Numbered from the stretch's first letter, positions 6,165 through 15,463 are shown. The stretch is DNA of 34,555 nt from Candidatus Saccharimonadota bacterium (GCA_027450065.1 DAIDKK010000007.1:1-34555); one strand, 5' to 3'. The notes: generated by a model from the letters alone, not told the origin. A program made the numbers and translations.

Positions 6165-8273
6165 ATGAAAAGAGTCTATAGTATAGTTTTATTCTCTTTC
6201 TTTGTGTTCGGCACGATTATTATTGCGTTTATGTCTGTCGGTCAAGCATACGCTGTTTCGGGCAGTGAATGGTCAGCAGGTAACATTACTGACGATGGCG
6301 TATTTTACAACAACAGCGATCTTCCAACCGTCCAAGATGTTCAGAATGTGCTCAATACAAAAGTTCCTGTCTGTGACACCAGCGGAACACAACCATATGG
6401 TAATACAGGCCTGACAGATGCTCAGTATGCTGCAACTCAAGGATGGCCAGGCCCGCCATATGTGTGTCTGAAGGACTATTATCAAGTACCTCGAAGTGAT
6501 CAAGACATAAACAACCTTGGTACTAATGTCATCCCAACAGGCGCAATCAGTGCAGCACAGATTATCAAAAACGCTGCCGACACTTATGGCGTTAGCCCAC
6601 GCGCATTAATTACTATTATTCAAAAGGAGTCATATGGTCCTCTCGTCACCGATACATGGCCACTTCCAAGCCAGTACAGGAACGCGATGGGGTATGGCTG
6701 TCCCGATACCGCCCCCTGCGATCCTACATATGAGGGCTTCTACAATCAAGTCATGAATGCCGCGCGCCAATTTAATCTCTACAAGACGACACCTTCTAAC
6801 TACCGGTATGTGCCATTCCAGGATAACTCAATTGGGTACAACCCTAATACAGCCTGTGGTGCGAGTACTGTTACGATTGCAAACTACGCGACAGCCGGGC
6901 TATACAACTACACCCCCTACCAGCCAAATGCTGCCGCCTTAAATAATCTATACGGATCTGGTGATAACTGTAGCGCATATGGGAACAGGAACTACTGGCG
7001 CATATTTAACGATTGGTTTTACTCTACCCATGCATACAACTACGGATGGAGAATCATGGATCAGCAGGCCTACTCTGATGCAGCACATACTCTTGCTGTC
7101 AATACTAATGACTTAAGCCCTAATACTAATTATTACTTCAGGTTAGTTGCCGAGAATATCGGAAGCCAAACCTGGTCAAATACAGGTCCTAATCCGATGC
7201 GCGTAGGTACTAATGCGCCACAGAATAGGCTTAGTGTTGTGTGTGACACCTCATGGATTAGCTGTACGCGACCTACTACTATGAATGAGTCCAGCGTTGC
7301 ACCGGGCAGTAACGGTACTTTTGATTTCATAATACATACCCCAGCTACCTACATTGCCTCAGATGAGAACTTTAATCTTCTGGCAGAAGGCATATCTTGG
7401 ACAAATGACATAGGTCAATTCTGGCCAGTCGCGACTCTTCCTCCAACACCAAATTATAATCTTGTCTATGAGGGGGCGTTTCTAGATAGCGCCTACACCC
7501 AGCCGCTCAATACAAACGACCTTGCGCCTGGTCAATCTTATTATGTACAGTTCAAGGCCCTCAACACGGGTAATACCACCTGGGTTAATTCTGGCCCAAA
7601 TCCTACCCGCCTAGGAACAAGTGGGCCTCAGAACCGATCAAGTGCGTTTTATGACAGTTCGTGGACGGCTATAAACCGGCCTGCAACGCTACAAGAAGCA
7701 AGTGTAGCTCCAGGGCAGGTAGGAACATTCGCATTCTGGATGCAGGCAGGCATGCAACAGAACGGCACATCATATCTGGAGCATTTTACCCCAGTCACAG
7801 AAGGCGTTGCCTGGATGAACGACGTCGGTATGTACATACCAGTTACCTATAATACTCCTGCTACCGCAGTCTCATACGTTAGTCAGTCGGCTTATAGTGA
7901 TGCAGCCATGACTATACCGGCAGATCTAACAAATGCTACCGTTAATACAACGTACTATCTTAAGCTTGTTATAAAAAATATAAGCTGGACCACTTGGACA
8001 AACGACTCGGGTTCACTTCCTGTGCATCTAGGCACAAGTAATCCGCAGGACCGTGTTAGCGCTTTCGCAAACAACACCTGGATTGGTACCGGTGACAATC
8101 GGCCAGCGGCTCTTAATGAAGCCTCGGTGGGACCTGGACAGGTAGGTACGTTCCTGTTCAATATCACAACACCCAGCACCGCGACCACATCCACCGAGTA
8201 CTTTCGACCACTTGTAGAAAATCAGTATTGGTTGGATGATCTACTAATCAATTGGCCGATTACGGTTAGGTAG
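6165..8273 (+). CDS. Secreted protein: lysozyme-like domain plus three Ig-like repeats
   Basis: 702 aa. Signal peptide: basic MKR, hydrophobic stretch to about 26, likely cleavage after AYA (30/31). Residues about 125-285 resemble a domain found in secreted actinobacterial proteins often annotated as hemagglutinin or transglycosylase-like: AAQIIKNAADTYGVSPRAL, IIQKES with a possible catalytic Glu155, TDTWP, AMGYGCPDTAPCDP, and a closing NYWRIFNDWFYSTHA. Then come three repeats of about 130 residues (about 290-425, 430-560, 565-702), each with a TTW/QTW strand, a GPNP-LGT-PQNR turn and an xASVxPGxxGTF strand. There is no C-terminal anchor. It may cleave or bind peptidoglycan or a neighbouring cell surface; this is inference. 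No clear ribosome binding site is seen, so translational coupling to the upstream gene is likely. Confidence 0.85.
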   Translation: MKRVYSIVLFSFFVFGTIIIAFMSVGQAYAVSGSEWSAGNITDDGVFYNNSDLPTVQDVQNVLNTKVPVCDTSGTQPYGNTGLTDAQYAATQGWPGPPYVCLKDYYQVPRSDQDINNLGTNVIPTGAISAAQIIKNAADTYGVSPRALITIIQKESYGPLVTDTWPLPSQYRNAMGYGCPDTAPCDPTYEGFYNQVMNAARQFNLYKTTPSNYRYVPFQDNSIGYNPNTACGASTVTIANYATAGLYNYTPYQPNAAALNNLYGSGDNCSAYGNRNYWRIFNDWFYSTHAYNYGWRIMDQQAYSDAAHTLAVNTNDLSPNTNYYFRLVAENIGSQTWSNTGPNPMRVGTNAPQNRLSVVCDTSWISCTRPTTMNESSVAPGSNGTFDFIIHTPATYIASDENFNLLAEGISWTNDIGQFWPVATLPPTPNYNLVYEGAFLDSAYTQPLNTNDLAPGQSYYVQFKALNTGNTTWVNSGPNPTRLGTSGPQNRSSAFYDSSWTAINRPATLQEASVAPGQVGTFAFWMQAGMQQNGTSYLEHFTPVTEGVAWMNDVGMYIPVTYNTPATAVSYVSQSAYSDAAMTIPADLTNATVNTTYYLKLVIKNISWTTWTNDSGSLPVHLGTSNPQDRVSAFANNTWIGTGDNRPAALNEASVGPGQVGTFLFNITTPSTATTSTEYFRPLVENQYWLDDLLINWPITVR

Positions 8274-8292
8274 TAACATGACCTCAAGATTC

Positions 8293-9444
8293 TTACAGTT
8301 TATTATATATATCGATAAGTGATTCTGTAACAACCTCGTAGCTATGCTCCTGCGCAAATTTCTTGGACCTTTTAACACCCATGTCTAGATCAAGACGCGC
8401 AATTTCACGAGCCAATTCGTAGTAAGCAAAGGCGCTCGGCAGAACCATAGAATCAAATTTCTTATTAAGCTCGATAAATGAGTCTGTTGGATATGCAACA
8501 ACAGGCTTGTGATTGGCAAAACCATTATTAAGCGAAGCTGATGATATATTAGAGTAATATTTCTTATCATAAGGGTATATACAGATGTCACATTCTCGTA
8601 TAAGCGCATTGAGTGTCGCATCATCTTCAATATATCCGGTTATATACACCCTATCCTGTAGACCGAGTTCACGAATAAGATCAGTCAGATTATTGTATAT
8701 CTTTGTATCATGGTCCATGTGCATACCGCCAATAATGGCTAGTTTATAATTAGCTGGCAGATAGGTCAGTGCTTTCACCGCATGATCAAGACCCTTGAAT
8801 TGGTGGAGAAATCCCGTCATGGCTAATATCGTATCGCCCGGCTGTTTGTGCAACTTTTCGGTGATTAGGTAACTTTTAGGGGAGTGGCTAATCTTTGGGA
8901 CTGGCAATATAATCGATGTAATCCGTGCTCTTTCTACACCCAGATCAATGAGCGCCTTTACAGTGGCCTCGTTATGCACAATCACCATATCTGCCAATCG
9001 AACAGCAAAGGTAAACATTCTATCGAAATAAAACTTGCGCTTCTTCTGTCTCGCATAGCGTAAGACGCTACGAGGCCCGAAACCATTAAGATGTGGTTTT
9101 TCGTAAGCGAGTGTCGGTGATGTGTGCACCGTAATAACTAGCTTCTTGTTCATCTCTTTGGCTATTCGTGCAATCGTGACAAAGTCAACGCTGTGTAAAA
9201 ATGAAAACTCGTGTTGCACGTGCAGAATATCATACTGAGCTATTTCTCGCCGCAATTCAGTAAATACGCCTCGTTTTTCTTCACTTGTCATAATTCGTAA
9301 TATATTAGGAGATGTGGGGAAAAATACACTCTTTACCTTGTTTGAATTCTGTAGAGTATACAAAAATCCCTCTTGGTATTTACCAATACCACAGTCCTCG
9401 TTGTGGGTACTAAAATTGAGTACTCTGAGTAAGTTATTTGCCAT
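8293..9444 (-). CDS. GT4-family glycosyltransferase
   Basis: 383 aa from the ATG at 9444, chosen over a longer frame (9486) because GGAGGG lies 6 nt before it and the homologous part begins at LLRVLNFSTHNEDCGIGKYQ, a typical GT4 N terminus with a GIGKY donor loop. The C-terminal domain includes AMTGFLHQFKGLDHAVKAL, AIIGGMHMDHD, VYITGYIEDDATLNALI and CDICIYPY. The usual EX7E glutamates are hard to place: the region reads ISSASLNNGFANHKPVVAYP, so catalysis may be altered. It overlaps the preceding GT gene by 11 nt and is the last gene of the polysaccharide operon. Sugar specificity is not evident. It converges on the secreted-protein gene with only 19 bp between; no terminator hairpin was seen. 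Confidence 0.87.
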   Translation of the reverse strand: MANNLLRVLNFSTHNEDCGIGKYQEGFLYTLQNSNKVKSVFFPTSPNILRIMTSEEKRGVFTELRREIAQYDILHVQHEFSFLHSVDFVTIARIAKEMNKKLVITVHTSPTLAYEKPHLNGFGPRSVLRYARQKKRKFYFDRMFTFAVRLADMVIVHNEATVKALIDLGVERARITSIILPVPKISHSPKSYLITEKLHKQPGDTILAMTGFLHQFKGLDHAVKALTYLPANYKLAIIGGMHMDHDTKIYNNLTDLIRELGLQDRVYITGYIEDDATLNALIRECDICIYPYDKKYYSNISSASLNNGFANHKPVVAYPTDSFIELNKKFDSMVLPSAFAYYELAREIARLDLDMGVKRSKKFAQEHSYEVVTESLIDIYNKL

Positions 9445-10714
9445 ATTGTCCCTCCATATGCGATTGTACCTGATGAAATGTATCATCCCATGATGTCTTT
9501 TTATATTTTTCTATCCGCTCCTCTGCTTGCCTAAGACGCCCAGGGACAAGAAGTTTTTGGATTGTCGCAAGACATTCATCTGCCGAGTAAGGACTGAAAT
9601 AATCAATAAGGCCTCCTGCTATCTCTGGTATGCTACTTGTGTCGCTCGCTAAACTAACCTTGCCGTGCATTATACTCTCTGCGACTGGTAGGCCCCAACC
9701 TTCATAGAAACTGGGGTATACCGTAAACAAGCAATTATCATAAAGCCATGCTAGCTCCTCATCTGACGTATCTGTCATCAGCAAAAATAGGTCCTTTGTG
9801 TCTGGATCACTAGTGATGATATTATATATATCATCTGATTGCCATCCCTTGCGACCAACCGCGACTATCCTTGGCAGCACAATGCCGCGTTCCTTCGCAA
9901 GTTTATATACATAGTATAGCAACGTGTGGTTTTTACGAGCCTCTATAGTACCGACACATAATATGAAGGGAACATCTTTGTTACGAAACGCTGCATGCTG
10001 GGGCTTTTGCGGCTTCACGAATGAGAAGTCATCACCCAGCCGAAATGTCTTAACGACTGGCTTAGAAAGCTTCTCTTTTTCAAGCCATGTTATTAAGTCT
10101 CGCTTCGTTGATTCTGAGATTGATAGTACCAACCGGCTCAGTGGTATAACCTCTCTATAGTAATGGCTCATTGAATCGGTCGAATGACCTGAATACTGGG
10201 GCGTAACGATAGGAAGCATGTCATAAACAATATGGACAATCGAAACACCCATGTTATGAACGTTAATAACCGCTTGTCTATAGGACTCGTCAGCCCATTC
10301 GCCCCACAGAATGAACAAGTCGTCGCCGGCCTTAGCTGCCATTGTTTTTCCTTGCACACTTAGTATTGTTTGATTAAATCGAGATGCTATCTTAGTATAC
10401 AAGCCTGGTTTAAGCTGCTTAATTTTATGTCCTATTCGTTTAGCAAAATTGAATAACCCCATTCCTGCATCAACCAGTCTGTCGTCAGGATTTCTTTCTG
10501 CTGCCATTTTGTAAAAAATACCTTCGCCACGACGAGATAAACTCTTCTCTATATCAAGTTCGTAAAATGAGCTTGTACGATGGTCCCATGTTACAAAGGA
10601 GGTGTACTTAGCATCAGCATATCTCGCAGCCAACTCGTTCATGACTCGCGGTATACCCGTCAATCTGCCAGGCCAATGAACGAGCTGTGTTATATCTATG
10701 TACGTGTGTTTCAT
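9434..10714 (-). CDS. GT4-family glycosyltransferase with its own promoter
   Basis: 426 aa. N terminus MKHTYIDITQLVHWPGRLTGIPRVMNELA is typical of GT4 enzymes of polysaccharide loci (LTGIPRV loop). The C-terminal domain has CVGTIEARKNHTLLYYVY, VAVGRKGW and the EX7E region SFYEGWGLPVAESIMHGKVSLAS, close to mannosyltransferases of the WbpY/WbdB kind. The substrate is not provable from sequence. A 73-bp gap separates it from the GT gene at 10788-11921. In that gap a TATAAT lies 6 nt before the ATG with no Shine-Dalgarno, so a leaderless secondary transcript is possible in addition to readthrough from the wzm promoter. The next gene overlaps its end by 11 nt. Confidence 0.9.
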   Translation of the reverse strand: MKHTYIDITQLVHWPGRLTGIPRVMNELAARYADAKYTSFVTWDHRTSSFYELDIEKSLSRRGEGIFYKMAAERNPDDRLVDAGMGLFNFAKRIGHKIKQLKPGLYTKIASRFNQTILSVQGKTMAAKAGDDLFILWGEWADESYRQAVINVHNMGVSIVHIVYDMLPIVTPQYSGHSTDSMSHYYREVIPLSRLVLSISESTKRDLITWLEKEKLSKPVVKTFRLGDDFSFVKPQKPQHAAFRNKDVPFILCVGTIEARKNHTLLYYVYKLAKERGIVLPRIVAVGRKGWQSDDIYNIITSDPDTKDLFLLMTDTSDEELAWLYDNCLFTVYPSFYEGWGLPVAESIMHGKVSLASDTSSIPEIAGGLIDYFSPYSADECLATIQKLLVPGRLRQAEERIEKYKKTSWDDTFHQVQSHMEGQYGK

Positions 10715-10720
10715 CGGTAA

Positions 10721-10749
10721 ATTATAGACTCTTTAGTTTTTTAGACTAA
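10721..10749 (-). promoter_or_regulatory. Internal promoter predicting a leaderless GT transcript
   Basis: Minus-strand TTAGTC (10749-10744), 17-bp spacer, TATAAT (10726-10721), then 6 nt to the ATG at 10714. A start of transcription at the usual distance would fall on or within one base of the start codon. A second TATAAT lies at 10760-10755. The -35 is weak. Confidence 0.5.
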
Positions 10750-10787
10750 TCATTATTATACAAGCTGCAGTATATTTTTGTATCTCT

Positions 10788-11921
10788 TTATCTTTTGTGT
10801 TTTGCCCCGTGAGCAAGTGATAATAATCCCTTGGTGGTATTATCCCAGGTTAATGCAGTCCTGTATGGTGCCATTTTATAGCTGCCTGCAGCCGCTCGCT
10901 TCATAGCTTCGGAAACTTCATGTGCATTCAGCGAGTCTTGTACAGTGAGCAGCCGCTCGTCATTGAGCGTCTCCTTAAAAACTGCCAGGTTTGAGGCGAC
11001 AACTGGCGCACCGCAAGCCTGAGCCTGTAGTAATGATAGCCCGAAACCCTCATGAAGCGCTATGTGCACGAGCGCTCGGCATCCAGAGTAGATGGCCGGC
11101 AAATTATCATCCTCGACATAGCGCGATGGACGATTGATATCATATCCATCAGACACAAGTTGTTGAATACGTTCTAGTATCTCACCATTGTTCCATCCGC
11201 TTCCCCCTATAATAACAAGTTGCACATCATCCTTGGTCGTATCTGCATACTCTTTATAGGCATCAAGGAGTGTCAATAGGTTCTTGCGCGGTTCAATATT
11301 GCCCACGTACAGAAAGTAGCTTGGCTTTATAGTATACTTCTTTAACGTAGCATTAACTTCTCCTGGACTTCGTTTATAAAACGTTTTCTTGTCGATACCC
11401 AAGTAAATTCTCACTATCTTGTTGGCGTACTTTGGAAAATACATAGCTATTTCGCGTTTTGACTCGTCAGATATTGCAACGATGGTGTCGGTACGCTTGA
11501 GCCATCGAGTGAAATTGGCATTTAGGTATGCCAGATTCTTGGGGTTCGTTGTGTCTGGTAGTATTTTAAACGCAACATCGTGCACGAAGGTAATAGATTG
11601 AGAAAAAGGAACATACCAATTCTTGTAGTTTGGGAAAATGTACATACCCCTCCCATATAGCAAGTCCATGGGAATGGGCAGAGAAGTTCTAGTAAGCGCG
11701 TAATTAACGTACCTATAAAACGGTGGTAGCTGCCTTATACTTACCCCTTCTAGTTTGTGCTTTAAAATATTCTTTTTTTTTCCAAAGGGAATAATAATAA
11801 TCAGCTTATCCCGCGTATCTTTGACCTGCAAACTCATTGCACGAATTATTTCAAGTGTGGCGTGGCCAATCCCACTCATATTGTCCGCAACAATTGCATC
11901 AGCCTCAATAATTATTCTCAT
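10788..11921 (-). CDS. GT4-family glycosyltransferase
   Basis: 377 aa, MRIIIEADAIVADNMSGIGH with the GIGH donor loop at the N terminus. The C-terminal domain has YVGNIEPRKNLLTLLDAY, VIIGGSGWNNGE, SRYVEDDNLPAIYSGC and the EX7E region LHEGFGLSLLQAQACGAPVVAS. In that motif the second conserved Glu position reads Gln-Ala-Gln (LLQAQA) rather than PxLEAMA, a substitution worth checking because this glutamate contacts the donor sugar. The gene starts 3 nt after the stop of the 790-aa double glycosyltransferase gene, so it belongs to the same operon. Donor and linkage are unknown; GDP-mannose or GDP-rhamnose are the natural guesses from context. Confidence 0.9.
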   Translation of the reverse strand: MRIIIEADAIVADNMSGIGHATLEIIRAMSLQVKDTRDKLIIIIPFGKKKNILKHKLEGVSIRQLPPFYRYVNYALTRTSLPIPMDLLYGRGMYIFPNYKNWYVPFSQSITFVHDVAFKILPDTTNPKNLAYLNANFTRWLKRTDTIVAISDESKREIAMYFPKYANKIVRIYLGIDKKTFYKRSPGEVNATLKKYTIKPSYFLYVGNIEPRKNLLTLLDAYKEYADTTKDDVQLVIIGGSGWNNGEILERIQQLVSDGYDINRPSRYVEDDNLPAIYSGCRALVHIALHEGFGLSLLQAQACGAPVVASNLAVFKETLNDERLLTVQDSLNAHEVSEAMKRAAAGSYKMAPYRTALTWDNTTKGLLSLAHGAKHKR

Positions 11922-11924
11922 ATA

Positions 11925-14297
11925 CTACATTCCATCTTGCCGCACAGTATCTAATACCTTCTCTATATTTCCTTCTTTTAGCAACTCGGCTATGGCATCT
12001 TTTTCCCTTTTATTGCTACTGCTAAGCATTGCGAGTATATCTTGCGCATATTTGCTGTACGTAAATTCTTCTTGAATATATAGCTTTGCGCGCCTTGATC
12101 TTTCCTGTAGCTGCACTTTATCGTTGATTAGGTTGATAATTGTCTGACTAAGCCTTTTTGTCGATTTTAGTTTTACCACTATATCGCTAGGCAGCTCAGA
12201 ATACCATCCCGTATCACGCACTACAGGCACTACGCCTAATCTCATGGCCTCTATGACCGAGAGTGATGTCTCCCCGTGATACTCCTCGCGATAATTTACT
12301 AGGATATCCAATTGGGACAATTTCAACTGAAATTGATGGTCGCTAAGATTAGTGGAGACATTCACATTAGGCAAAACTGATAGTTTATGAATCTCCTCAG
12401 GGCCTGCCATAGCCATACCAAACACTTCAAATTGTACATCCCTAAACTCTTCCAGCTGAGCCATTTTTCCTATCATCTCCATGCCTTTTATTGGATGAAT
12501 AATCCCGGCTAAGCCTATTGTTATTTTTGAAGATAATCTTGGGCTTTCTTGAACCGGTACTTCTGTTGCAAGAATAGTTTCTTCTATTTTAACATCCGGT
12601 AACCCGAGGCTTATAAGGGCAGTTTTCGCAAAGTCAGAATGCACAAGAACGCCAAGCTGATTATTTAACAACGATGCTGTCATGCTTGTCTTGCTAGAAC
12701 CCACGAGACCGTTCAGCCATACTTCAGCATTATACCTTTCTATTGCAATTGCACCTGTCGTTATCATTGAAGAAAATATGTTCTCAAGGTATGTATCATG
12801 GAACACAGCATAACCAGGAAGATATAGTGCTTTTTTAATTGTCTCGATGTGAAATTCACTATTTCCTATATGATAGATGACTTTGTCGTACCTTGCATAC
12901 GCCTCACGATCAAACTGCTCAACTGGCCGAGAACTTGCAACATATTCAATATAACTGGGCCTCAACACTAGGCTTCCCTTTTTTTGTTTTTCTATATAGT
13001 AATCAATGTCGAAATAATCTGAGAGGGTCGGATGAGCCTGTTCCATTACCTTCCCTATGGCAGAGTAACCACTCGGGTCAGGTCCAACAATAGCCAGTTT
13101 CAGTTTCTTTGCATTCTTAGTCTTACCCGGTTGAAAGATGAAAGCTAGTGCCTTTCGGGCTGTTCTTTCCCATTGATATTTATCTATGATCGACCTGTAT
13201 CGTCCCCGTTTTTCACTCCATTGATAGTTATTCACAGCCTCAGAAATCGTATTCGCTATATCTGAGAGATCAAAATGGTTTGCATAATAAAAAGCGTTTT
13301 CCGACATTTCAAAGAAGGGTGCTATTTTGGAACAAACGATGGGCCTGCCAACCTCAACCGCCTCAAGAACAGGCAAACCCAAGCCTTCACTTTCGGGTAA
13401 GAACAGAAGGGAGGCCATATGTTGGTATAGCCAGAGTAATTCTTCCTCAGGGATATTGCCTGTAAAAATCAAGTGCTCGGAGTACTTGGATAAATCAAGT
13501 TGCGTGGCTTCATCAAATGTCGATGTGATAATTAGGTATGTATCACTGTTATTACTTGACATCCTGTACTCTTCAAAGCCCTGCACTGCTCGACTATTGT
13601 TCTTACGCATATCATTACCCGTTGGCATGAGAAGAAAGTTGTCAGGGATCCTGAACGTGGTGGGTTTAATAGCCTTAATGTGATCTCTTTTAATTGGTCC
13701 GCCGTCAATGTTACATAGTCTGTGTTTAGGTATTCCCATAAAGCCGGATAGTTCATCGGCAACAGTTTGAGATATGGTCATAATCTTGTCAGCAGCTAGT
13801 AGTGACTTGAGCTGGGCGAGGTACATCTGGTAAGTCGGAAAGACACCGTAGTACTCAGAGTACAAAAGTGGAATTAAATCATAAAAAAGTAGAATATTTT
13901 CTGTTGTTGACGGAAAAACTTCACACACTTGATCGATAAAAAGTGACAGAATAATATAACGTACAGAGTTTCCAGGATGGCTAATGGTACCGATATAACC
14001 ATCGAGTACCGCTGTGTTTGCCGACCTATTGTGCATATGTATGGCAAGATTATTTGACGTGGGAACCGCAAGATCAAGATATATATGTTTGGCTTTTGAT
14101 CCGAGATGCGCAAGGGTTCTTTTCGCATTATCATCCAACGTGAGGTTCTTTGTAAATATAAGGTATACCAGGGTGTCTTCATTTTGAAGTTCTTTCAGGA
14201 TCGCATCAACTAAACAGAGTGAGTACTTACCCATACCCCGATCCCAAGCGCTTGTCTGAAAAACTTGACAATCAAATATAATTATATTATTCATCAT
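11925..14297 (-). CDS. Bifunctional glycosyltransferase with two GT4 (GT-B) modules
   Basis: 790 aa, about twice the size of its neighbours. Module 1 (about 1-390) begins NIIIFDCQVFQTSAWDRGMGKYS and has LMPTGNDMRKNNSRAVQGF and the donor-site region PESEGLGLPVLEAVEVGRPIVCS. Module 2 (about 395-790) begins KLKLAIVGPDPSGYSAIGKV and has KITIGLAGIIHPIKGMEMIGKM, QLDILVNYREEYHGETSLSV and IEAMRLGVVPVV. Both modules keep an EX7E-like site, so two successive transfers by one polypeptide are plausible. Such fusions (WbdA, WbpX-like proteins) polymerise mannan or rhamnan repeat units in ABC-exported polysaccharides; that parallel is inference from architecture and neighbours. It starts with ATG ATG overlapping the FkbM stop (ATGA). 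The stop is 3 nt before the next GT gene. Confidence 0.88.
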   Translation of the reverse strand: MMNNIIIFDCQVFQTSAWDRGMGKYSLCLVDAILKELQNEDTLVYLIFTKNLTLDDNAKRTLAHLGSKAKHIYLDLAVPTSNNLAIHMHNRSANTAVLDGYIGTISHPGNSVRYIILSLFIDQVCEVFPSTTENILLFYDLIPLLYSEYYGVFPTYQMYLAQLKSLLAADKIMTISQTVADELSGFMGIPKHRLCNIDGGPIKRDHIKAIKPTTFRIPDNFLLMPTGNDMRKNNSRAVQGFEEYRMSSNNSDTYLIITSTFDEATQLDLSKYSEHLIFTGNIPEEELLWLYQHMASLLFLPESEGLGLPVLEAVEVGRPIVCSKIAPFFEMSENAFYYANHFDLSDIANTISEAVNNYQWSEKRGRYRSIIDKYQWERTARKALAFIFQPGKTKNAKKLKLAIVGPDPSGYSAIGKVMEQAHPTLSDYFDIDYYIEKQKKGSLVLRPSYIEYVASSRPVEQFDREAYARYDKVIYHIGNSEFHIETIKKALYLPGYAVFHDTYLENIFSSMITTGAIAIERYNAEVWLNGLVGSSKTSMTASLLNNQLGVLVHSDFAKTALISLGLPDVKIEETILATEVPVQESPRLSSKITIGLAGIIHPIKGMEMIGKMAQLEEFRDVQFEVFGMAMAGPEEIHKLSVLPNVNVSTNLSDHQFQLKLSQLDILVNYREEYHGETSLSVIEAMRLGVVPVVRDTGWYSELPSDIVVKLKSTKRLSQTIINLINDKVQLQERSRRAKLYIQEEFTYSKYAQDILAMLSSSNKREKDAIAELLKEGNIEKVLDTVRQDGM

Positions 14298-15463
14298 ATC
14301 TTAGCTCTTTTTATAACTCTGCGTGTAATCTTGAGGTAAATAGCTTCTAAATCTACATAGTAACGCTGCACGACAGATGATGACAGCTCAAACTTATCGT
14401 TGCTTAGATTTGTCTCATAGTCGTAGGCCCGTATCGAGGATAATAATTTATTCCTATTCTTGGAAAGTATGATTGTTTTCTCGCGCGTGTCTTGAGGCAT
14501 CTTACTCTTTCTTTCTAGGAATCGGTTATCAAATCTCACGATACTGGTTCGAACTATAGCATCTACTGCTTGAGCAAACATCTTGAATGAGTTCTTTAAT
14601 CTTCGGGACTGCCAGATATAATAATCTAGCTCCCCTAGCCTTTGATGCATGTCACTCACTTGTTGCTCTAGTTTTTTCGAATATTCAATTGAACCAACAA
14701 GAGTTTGATGGACTGCAGATTTATCACGCACAATTTTATCTATCTCTTCTTTATAAGATTGTAGTGTTTTGTACATCTCTAGGCTGATATAGTCACGGTT
14801 TAATACAGCTTCGCTATACACAAAATCCTTTGCTAGTTTTTCTGATTCATTGGCTATATAGTATTCGTTCAGTCCATCAAAGAACGCTAAAGAATAATCC
14901 TGCTCCAGGAGTAAGGGCCGCCAGTCCTTATTGACATGATTTGCCTCTATGCATAGCAAGGTTGGTCTGTACTTTTTCCAGTTATTGCCCCTGATTACTT
15001 CATATTCGTAGCCCTCGGTGTCAATCTTCAAAAAGTCAATCTTACCGGTTGAATATTCATCAAAAATATCTGCGAGGGTTCGAATTTGCACAGTAGTATC
15101 AATGTATTCCTTGGCCGGTTCATAGCCATTCTCTTTATAGGCTTTTTTCATGCTTTCTGAGAAGGTTGACAGACCATCACCGTCCGGATACTCGCGAAAT
15201 AATCCATTCTTATTAGTGCTACCGACACCTACCATAAGGTTTATGTCTCTCGGACGCTTTAGTGCAAGCTTACTGTAGAGTTTTTGCGATGGTTCAATGT
15301 TAATACCGTGCCAACCACTCATATAAAAACGTTTTGTCACCGAGAAAATATCCGGATCGTTTGCGCCCACATCTACATAGAAGCCGTTTTTAACATTTTT
15401 TAAGAATCCAAATGCAATCAGGTCCTCTCGATTTTGAGCATAGGTAATTGAATATCTGTTCAT
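14294..15463 (-). CDS. FkbM-family methyltransferase with C-terminal coiled coil
   Basis: 389 aa. Residues about 1-215 are an FkbM SAM-dependent methyltransferase: YAQNREDLIAF, the SAM-binding FYVDVGANDPDIFS (DVGAN at 31-35), NIEPSQKLYSKL, and IDFLKIDTEGYEYEVI, the hallmark FkbM segment. Residues about 225-290 have heptad-like charged and hydrophobic spacing (ending SKKLEQQVSDMHQRLGELD), suggesting a coiled coil; the basic tail (KITRRVIKRAKI) may contact membrane. It overlaps wzt (ATGA) upstream and the double GT downstream. Methylation of a terminal sugar is a known stop signal for ABC-exported glycans read by the Wzt C-terminal domain, and the coiled coil recalls the molecular-ruler arm of WbdD. 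The methylation target here is inferred only. Confidence 0.87.
   Translation of the reverse strand: MNRYSITYAQNREDLIAFGFLKNVKNGFYVDVGANDPDIFSVTKRFYMSGWHGINIEPSQKLYSKLALKRPRDINLMVGVGSTNKNGLFREYPDGDGLSTFSESMKKAYKENGYEPAKEYIDTTVQIRTLADIFDEYSTGKIDFLKIDTEGYEYEVIRGNNWKKYRPTLLCIEANHVNKDWRPLLLEQDYSLAFFDGLNEYYIANESEKLAKDFVYSEAVLNRDYISLEMYKTLQSYKEEIDKIVRDKSAVHQTLVGSIEYSKKLEQQVSDMHQRLGELDYYIWQSRRLKNSFKMFAQAVDAIVRTSIVRFDNRFLERKSKMPQDTREKTIILSKNRNKLLSSIRAYDYETNLSNDKFELSSSVVQRYYVDLEAIYLKITRRVIKRAKI

Noticed and set aside
6165-8273. Alternative genetic code (UGA recoded)
   Set aside because: Main genes end in TGA as well as TAA and TAG, several at coupled ATGA overlaps, and no conserved protein needs readthrough of TGA.
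8274-8292. Terminator between the convergent genes ending at 8273 and 8293
   Set aside because: No hairpin with a following T-run was found on either strand.
13280-13762. Overlapping open frames of 60-118 codons on the plus strand and in other frames inside the 790-aa gene
   Set aside because: They are shadows of the conserved glycosyltransferase frame, without ribosome sites or recognisable protein features.
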